Of a stretch of DNA of 64,000 nucleotides, positions 56,529-64,000 are shown in pieces; the first letter of the stretch is position 1; each line of letters opens with the position of its first letter. Source of the stretch: CAWEWH01 sp963812775 (GTDB taxonomy: Bacteria > Pseudomonadota > Alphaproteobacteria > Rhizobiales > Beijerinckiaceae); assembly GCA_963812775.1 (NCBI GenBank), contig CAWEWH010000005.1:62001-126000 (forward strand). The letters are read 5' to 3'. The notes below the pieces were generated by a model, which saw nothing but the letters and a program-made list of their open reading frames with translations, was not told the DNA's origin and did no database searches. Position numbers and translations under genes: made by a program.

Positions 56529-57425
56529 ATGAGACCAGGTCAAAACAGGCGCATGCGCGGGCGCAACAACCGCAAGGGCCCAAATCCGCTGACGCGGAGC
56601 TATGAATTGAGCGGGGCGCCGGGCGTGAAGTTCCGCGGCACCGCCCAGTACATCGCGGAGAAGTACTCGCAGCTCGCCCGCGACGCCCAATCCTCCGGCG
56701 ACCCGGTCTCGGCCGAGAACTACCTGCAGCACGCCGAGCACTATTTCCGCCTCATTGCCGCGGCCCAAGCGCAATTCCCGCAGACCTATGGCGGCCCACC
56801 GCGTCCCTACGAGGAAGGCGGCGGCGAGGACAGCCACGAGGGCGACGGCGACGACAGCGGCGGCTTCCAGCCGCAGCCGCAAATGGCCGAAGGCATGCCG
56901 CAGCCGGACATGCGCCAGCCGCAGCCGGCTGACGACGGCAACTATCAGGCACGCCAGCCGCAGGGCGACCGGCAGAACTTCAACCGCAACAATTTCCGCG
57001 ACCAGCGCCCGCAGGAGGGCCGCCAGGATGGCCGTCACGACGGCCGCCAAGAGGGCCGTCATGACGGCCGCAACGACGGACCGCGCCGCGACCGCCCCCG
57101 CGATGACAATCGCCGGGATGACAATCGCCGCGACGATGGTCGCCGCGATGAGAATTGCCGCGACGACGGCCGCCGCTTCCAGAACCAGCCGGGTCCGGTG
57201 GGCGACGAGGGCGGGCTGCCGTCGTTCCTGACGACGCCGGTACGCCAGGCGCAGCCGGCCGACGGCAATACGCAGGGCGGCAACGGCGCCGACGCGGCAC
57301 CCGACGGCGACGGCGAGGGCGGCCACTATTCCATGCGCTCGCGCCGGCGGCGCGGACGCGGCGGCCGCGGCTTTGGCGGCGAGCGCGGCGACGCCGACAG
57401 CGACGCGCCGACGTTGGTGGAATAG
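56529..57425 (+). CDS. DUF4167 domain protein with disordered charged tail
   Basis: The product is 298 residues. The N-terminal ~80 residues (RMRGRNNRKGPNPLTRSYEL and TAQYIAEKYSQLARDAQSSG) are the DUF4167 domain, found next to prmC in Hyphomicrobiales. The remainder is strongly disordered: Gln/Pro-rich, then tandem Arg/Asp/Gly units (DGRHDGRQEGRHDGR, RDDNRRDDNRRDDGRRD), ending RSRRRRGRGGRGFGG. The basic ends suggest RNA or nucleic-acid binding, which is inference. Function is not established. Confidence 0.9.
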   Translation: MRPGQNRRMRGRNNRKGPNPLTRSYELSGAPGVKFRGTAQYIAEKYSQLARDAQSSGDPVSAENYLQHAEHYFRLIAAAQAQFPQTYGGPPRPYEEGGGEDSHEGDGDDSGGFQPQPQMAEGMPQPDMRQPQPADDGNYQARQPQGDRQNFNRNNFRDQRPQEGRQDGRHDGRQEGRHDGRNDGPRRDRPRDDNRRDDNRRDDGRRDENCRDDGRRFQNQPGPVGDEGGLPSFLTTPVRQAQPADGNTQGGNGADAAPDGDGEGGHYSMRSRRRRGRGGRGFGGERGDADSDAPTLVE

Positions 57426-57489
57426 TCACCTCAGCTGCAACGCGCTGCGGCGCGCACGGGATGACCAAGATTTCTTGTCGGTCGTCCGG

Positions 57490-58245
57490 TCACACCACCT
57501 TGAGCACATCCCCGGCCGCGATGCGGCCCGGCACGGTCACTTTGGCGTAGACGCCGCAATCCATGTGCTCGAAGGAGCGCATCAGCGCGCCCGTCACGTC
57601 GAGATCACGCACGCCGGTCGCGGGATCGACCTCGACGGCCGCGCAGCGCCCGATGCGCTTCCTCACCGCGAGCGTGGCGCCTGACGGCGCCTTCAGGGTC
57701 CTGTCGAGGAGCGCGAATTCCTCCCACGCGTCGAGCCCCTCGACGTGGAGGTTGCCGCGAAAGCGCAACGGATCGACCGGCTCGCCGGTGAGGCGCTCGA
57801 TGTCGGCCACACTCTTCAAGTTGATGAGCGACACGACCTTGGCGGCGACATCCGAGAACGAATGGCCCGGCGCCTCCAACACCTTTGGCGGCCCGCGCAA
57901 TTCCTTCGGCATGAAAGTACGGAAGAAGGCCTCGATGGCGAGGCGGCCATCCTTGCTGGAGAGATCGCCGCGCGCCACCTGCCGGCCGCCGCTCTCGATG
58001 GTCAGCGTCGTGGTGGCGTCGTCGAAGCGCGTGCGCAGGCTCGCCAGGCGCTCGTCGCGCATCAGCATCAGGAACTTCATTTTCGGCTGATAGGACGGCG
58101 CCGCCGAATCGAAGCCGGAGGGGCCGTTCTCGATGGCATAGCGGCGGTCGTGCGCGATCGTCTGGCCGACCGCGAGATCAGCGAAGGCGAGCGGTTCGCC
58201 CGACAGGCCCTTGACCGGATAGCGGTGGATCGCCGCAATGCGCAT
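57490..58245 (-). CDS. MOSC domain protein (molybdenum cofactor sulfurase-like)
   Basis: The ATG at 58245 gives 251 residues starting MRIAAIHRYPVKGLSGEPLA, the MOSC_N beta-barrel signature, followed by the MOSC domain with the conserved Cys in KRIGRCAAVEVDPATG. Such proteins move sulfur or bind molybdenum cofactor, like YcbX and mARC. The longer frame to 58767 is antisense to the FAD oxidase and is rejected. It is divergent from that gene, 82 bases apart. Confidence 0.9.
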   Translation of the reverse strand: MRIAAIHRYPVKGLSGEPLAFADLAVGQTIAHDRRYAIENGPSGFDSAAPSYQPKMKFLMLMRDERLASLRTRFDDATTTLTIESGGRQVARGDLSSKDGRLAIEAFFRTFMPKELRGPPKVLEAPGHSFSDVAAKVVSLINLKSVADIERLTGEPVDPLRFRGNLHVEGLDAWEEFALLDRTLKAPSGATLAVRKRIGRCAAVEVDPATGVRDLDVTGALMRSFEHMDCGVYAKVTVPGRIAAGDVLKVV

Positions 58246-58327
58246 CGTGTCGGCTCCGATGAGGTTGTGCCCTGACGCAAACACGGGCTTGAGACAAGCG
58301 GGACAAGAGAGCAAGCGACTTTCACGC

Positions 58328-59602
58328 ATGGCATCGATCAGCGACATCGACGTGGTGGTCATCGGCGGCGGGGCTGCGGGCCTCGCGGCGGCGGCGCGGC
58401 TTGCCGCCGCCGACGTCCCGTACCTGCTGCTCGAAGCGCGCCAGCGCCTCGGCGGGCGCGCCTTCACCAAGGAGGCGGGCGGCTTTCCCCTCGACCTCGG
58501 CTGCGGCTGGCTGCATGCGGCCGAGCGCAATCCCTGGGTGGCGATCGCCGAGGAGCTCGGCTTCACCATCGACCGCACGCGCCCGCCGTGGGGCGTGATG
58601 GCGTTCGACAAGTTCTTCAGCGCCGCCGACCAGAAGGAATTCTTCGCCGCCTCCGCAGCCCTCGACGAGCGCTTGGCGGCGGCCGCGCAGCATGGTGAGG
58701 ATCGCCCGGCCGCCGACCTGCTCGAGCCCGGCAATCGCTGGAACGGCCTGCTCGACGCCATCAGCACCTACTACAGCGGCGTCGAGCTCGCGCGCCTCTC
58801 GGTCCTCGACTACGACGCCTATCGCGAGGACGGCGTGAACTGGCGGGTGCGCGACGGCATGGGAGCGGCCATCGCGCGCTTCGGCGAACCGCTTGCCGTC
58901 CGGCTCGGCACGGCCGTGACGGCGATCGACCATTCCGGCCGGCGCCTGCGTATCGAGACGGCCGGCGGCACGCTCACCGCCCGGGCCGCCATCGTGACCG
59001 TGCCGAGTGCGCATATCGCGGAGCAGCGGCTCGCCTTCCGGCCTGCCTTGCCGAGGAAGATCGAGGCCGCCGCATTCCTGCCGCTTGGGCTTGCCGACAA
59101 GCTGGTCTTCGCGGCCGACGAAGCGGCCTTGACCGATCTTCCCCAGAATAGCCGCCTCTTCGGCCACACCGACCGGGCGGCCACCGGCAGCTATCATCTG
59201 CGCCCCTTCGGCCGGCCGCTCATCGAAGGCTACTTTGGCGGCGACCACGCCCGGGCGCTGGAAGCCGAGGGCGACGAAGGGTTCGCGGCCGCCGCCCGGG
59301 AGGAGCTCGCCCGGCATCTCGGGTCCGATCTCGCAAGACGGCTCGTCCCCATCGCGGCGACCGCCTGGGCGCGGGATGAATTCGCGCTCGGCTCCTATTC
59401 GTATGCCCGGCCGGGCGGCGCCGGGGCGCGGACGGTGTTGGCCGCGCCCGTTGACGGAAAACTATTCTTTGCGGGCGAGGCCACGTCGCTCACCGGCTTT
59501 TCGAGCGCTCATGGGGCTTACGAGAGCGGCGTCCGGGCGGCCGACGAGGCGCTGGCGGCGCTCGGCCTGGAACGTGTCGTTCCCGGCGAGATGCGCGACT
59601 GA
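58328..59602 (+). CDS. FAD-dependent amine oxidase / flavin monoamine oxidase family
   Basis: The product is 424 residues. The Rossmann motif VVVIGGGAAGLAAAARLAAA and the following LLEARQRLGGRAFT dinucleotide block bind FAD. The C-terminal GKLFFAGEATSLTGFSSAHGA region is the amine-oxidase flavin-site signature (landmark). It oxidises amines with oxygen, but the substrate is unknown. The ATG at 58328 is chosen because the fold begins immediately after it. Confidence 0.92.
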   Translation: MASISDIDVVVIGGGAAGLAAAARLAAADVPYLLLEARQRLGGRAFTKEAGGFPLDLGCGWLHAAERNPWVAIAEELGFTIDRTRPPWGVMAFDKFFSAADQKEFFAASAALDERLAAAAQHGEDRPAADLLEPGNRWNGLLDAISTYYSGVELARLSVLDYDAYREDGVNWRVRDGMGAAIARFGEPLAVRLGTAVTAIDHSGRRLRIETAGGTLTARAAIVTVPSAHIAEQRLAFRPALPRKIEAAAFLPLGLADKLVFAADEAALTDLPQNSRLFGHTDRAATGSYHLRPFGRPLIEGYFGGDHARALEAEGDEGFAAAAREELARHLGSDLARRLVPIAATAWARDEFALGSYSYARPGGAGARTVLAAPVDGKLFFAGEATSLTGFSSAHGAYESGVRAADEALAALGLERVVPGEMRD

Positions 59603-59609
59603 GTTCGCC

Positions 59610-59718
59610 GTCATGCGCGGGCTTTGTCCCGCGCATCCCCGTTGGGCCCCAAGGCGTGGATGGCCGGCGACTTTCTTTGATTGCGGCTCGCTGTCGCTCG
59701 CCGTTGGCCGGCCATGAC
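59610..59718. repeat. GTCATGCGCGGG-type palindromic repeat
   Basis: GTCATGCGCGGG with CCCGCGCAT, and GGATGGCCGGCGA with GTTGGCCGGCCATGAC. Same family as 19345-19452 and 62510-62593. It lies upstream of clpB. Confidence 0.65.
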
Positions 59719-59873
59719 GGCTGGATTCCCTTCGGCCCCCCTTGCTGTTGCTGCAGAGCAACACAACATAGGAAATGCGCAAGACTTTAAGGTTCTTGTG
59801 CTGAATCAAGACGGCTGCCTTCGGGGGCCGTGGGTTGGGGCGCGCCAACGGCGGCCCCGGGGAGATTCGCGAC

Positions 59874-62496
<2,623 letters not shown>

Positions 62497-62509
62497 CGCC
62501 CTGACTGAC

Positions 62510-62593
62510 CGTCATGGCCGGGCTTGTCCCGGCCATCCACGTCTTATCGATCGCAAAGGCGTGGATGCGCGGGACAAGCCCGCGCATGACGCG
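62510..62593. repeat. GTCATGGCCGGG-type palindromic repeat
   Basis: GTCATGGCCGGGCTTGTCCC with CGGCCATCCACG, then CGTGGATGCGCGGGACAAGC with CCGCGCATGAC. It lies between clpB and the metallo-beta-lactamase gene. Confidence 0.75.
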
Positions 62594-62668
62594 AAGGTGA
62601 TGTCCCCGCTTGCCGCGTGCCGCCCTGCCCTGTTCAATCCGGCGGTTTGATTTTGCGGGAGCACACCC

Positions 62669-63940
62669 ATGCCCAGCACGACGACGGAACGCTTTCTTGC
62701 CATGCGCGGCAAGACGCCGGACGAGGCCGGCTTCTTCTGGTCGGGCGGGCCCATCGAGGTGGCGCCGCGCACCTTCTTCGCCTCGCGCTTCAGCGGCGTC
62801 ACCGCCTTCGAGACGCACGAGGGCATCGTGCTCATCGACAGCGGCATGGCGCCGCTCGGATCGATCCTCGCCGGCATGCTGCGCCAGAAGACCAAGGCGC
62901 CGATCCACACGGCCATTTTCACGCACGGGCATGTCGATCACGCGCACGGGCTTTCGGCCTTCCTGGCTGAAGGCCAGGCGCGCCCGCGGGTCATCGCGCA
63001 GAAAAACATGCTCGACCGTTTCGCGCGCTACGAGCTGACCGGTCCCTTCAACGCCGCCATCAACGCCCGCCAGTTCGGCGGCACGCCGCACCGCGCCGAG
63101 GCCGGCGCCGAGTACGACAATTTCCGCCGCCCGGCGCTGATGCCCGACGTGTTGTTCGACGACGAGCTCGTCGTCACCGTGGGCGGTGTGAGCTTCGACA
63201 TCCGCCACCGCAACGGCGAGACCGACGACCACAGCTTCGTGTGGTGCGCCGAGCGCGAGGTGCTGTGCTGCGGCGACTTCGTCATCAACGCGCTGCCCAA
63301 TGCCGGCAATCCCCAGAAGGTGCAGCGCTATCCGTGGGACTGGGCGGCGGCGCTGCGCGAGATGGCGGCGCTCGAGCCGAAGAGCCTCTGTCCGGGCCAT
63401 GGCGGGCCGGTCGTGCAGGACGCCGCCAAGGCGGCGCGCATCCTCACCGAGACGGCCGACTATCTCGAGGCCATCGTGGCGGCCACCATCAAGGCCATGA
63501 ACCAAGGCGCGCCACCGCATGTCGATATCGTGCGGGCCGTTGCGCTGCCGGCCACCACCTCACCGTGGCTGCGCGCCATCTACGACGAGGGCGAGTTCAT
63601 CGTGCGCAACATCATCCGCCACTATGGCGGCTGGTGGAGCGGGCGGCCGAGCGAGCTGAAGCCGTCGCCGCGCGCCGACGTGGCGGCCGAGGTCGCGCGC
63701 CTCGCGGGCGGCGCGGCTGCGCTCATCGCCCGCGCGCAGGCCCTCGCCAAAGGCGGCGACGTGGCGCTCGCCTGCCACCTCGCCGACTTCGCGCTCGAGG
63801 CGAGCCCCGGCGATCCAGCCGTGCAGCAGGCGGTGGCGGCGCTCTACGAGGCGCGGGCGTTCGGCGAGGCCGGGCTCATGTCGGAAAACCTCTTTCGCTC
63901 GGCCGCAATCTACGCGCGCGAGGGAAGGCCGTTCGCCTAG
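62669..63940 (+). CDS. Alkylsulfatase-like metallo-beta-lactamase fold hydrolase
   Basis: The product is 423 residues starting MPSTTTERFLAMRGKTPDEA. The metal motif FTHGHVDHAHG and later ligands near CCGDFVIN and LCPGHGGPV fit the metallo-beta-lactamase fold. The middle WWSGRPSELKPSPRADVAAEVARLAGG (landmark) is the dimerisation domain of SdsA1/BDS1-type alkylsulfatases, followed by a helical region with LACHLADFALEASPGDPAVQ. The usual C-terminal sterol-carrier-like domain is absent, and no signal peptide is seen. Substrate unconfirmed. Confidence 0.85.
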   Translation: MPSTTTERFLAMRGKTPDEAGFFWSGGPIEVAPRTFFASRFSGVTAFETHEGIVLIDSGMAPLGSILAGMLRQKTKAPIHTAIFTHGHVDHAHGLSAFLAEGQARPRVIAQKNMLDRFARYELTGPFNAAINARQFGGTPHRAEAGAEYDNFRRPALMPDVLFDDELVVTVGGVSFDIRHRNGETDDHSFVWCAEREVLCCGDFVINALPNAGNPQKVQRYPWDWAAALREMAALEPKSLCPGHGGPVVQDAAKAARILTETADYLEAIVAATIKAMNQGAPPHVDIVRAVALPATTSPWLRAIYDEGEFIVRNIIRHYGGWWSGRPSELKPSPRADVAAEVARLAGGAAALIARAQALAKGGDVALACHLADFALEASPGDPAVQQAVAALYEARAFGEAGLMSENLFRSAAIYAREGRPFA

Positions 63941-63950
63941 AGCGGACGCG

Positions 63951-64000
63951 TCAACCCCTCGCCGCGATCGCGTCCGCCATGGCGACGGTGCGGCGCCCCA
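63951..64000 (-). CDS. Possible 3' end of a gene running off the window
   Basis: Read on the minus strand, the last 50 bases encode GRRTVAMADAIAARG and a TGA at 63951. It is 10 bases from the convergent metallo-beta-lactamase gene. Too short to identify. Confidence 0.3.
   Translation of the reverse strand, partial: GRRTVAMADAIAARG

Noticed and set aside
59719..59873. RpoH heat-shock promoter for clpB
   Set aside because: A CTTG element is present near 59740 but no matching -10 at the right distance was convincing.

Overview
The window is high-GC alphaproteobacterial DNA, most likely from a Hyphomicrobiales (Rhizobiales) member near the Bradyrhizobium/Nitrobacteraceae group. Supporting this are the phaR-phbA-phbB block beside rpmF, the run ubiG, lysC, ptsP, prfA, prmC, DUF4167, and several intergenic repeat families that I associate with those genomes. 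No taxonomic search could be run.

Layout. (1) 0.1-15.2 kb is backbone: rpmF, a GGDEF/EAL protein, the polyhydroxybutyrate genes phaR/phbA/phbB, an EamA exporter, a gloB-cupin-GNAT operon, a methyltransferase, accA, a lipoprotein L,D-transpeptidase, an AI-2E permease, a lytic transglycosylase and a TIGR02001 outer-membrane protein. (2) 15.2-26.0 kb is backbone: secA, a parvulin foldase, argJ-mutT, a BioC/NDUFAF5-like methyltransferase, comF, an AhpD/CMD-like gene, grxC and a nitrilase-family amidase. (3) 26.0-45.7 kb is an accessory island. It holds a lower-GC six-hairpin-like protein, a phage-tail remnant, a small cysteine-containing secreted protein, two paralogous secreted TPR-CHAT proteins, an enolase-superfamily dehydratase, three class III nucleotidyl cyclases of different architecture, an orphan ABC-type binding protein and several copies of one MITE-like repeat. 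(4) 45.7-64 kb is backbone again: a serine hydrolase, DUF1178, DUF6719, GNAT, ubiG, VOC, lysC, ptsP, prfA-prmC, DUF4167, MOSC, an FAD amine oxidase, clpB and an alkylsulfatase-like metallo-beta-lactamase.

How the island genes may work together. The binding protein and the membrane receptor cyclase form a two-gene unit that looks like an extracytoplasmic sensor with cyclic-nucleotide output. Two further cyclases lie close by. The two TPR-CHAT proteins carry signal peptides, so they would act as caspase-like proteases or scaffolds outside the cytoplasm. A joint signalling system is inference, not demonstrated.

Quality warning. At least 17 frame breaks occur in otherwise well-conserved genes, including clpB, ptsP and phbA, and nearly all are explained by one extra base. 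I treat them mainly as sequence errors and give each gene its full restored span. One in-frame TGA is different: it falls on the second cysteine of a CxxC motif in the AhpD-like gene and is followed by a hairpin, so selenocysteine is a real possibility there.
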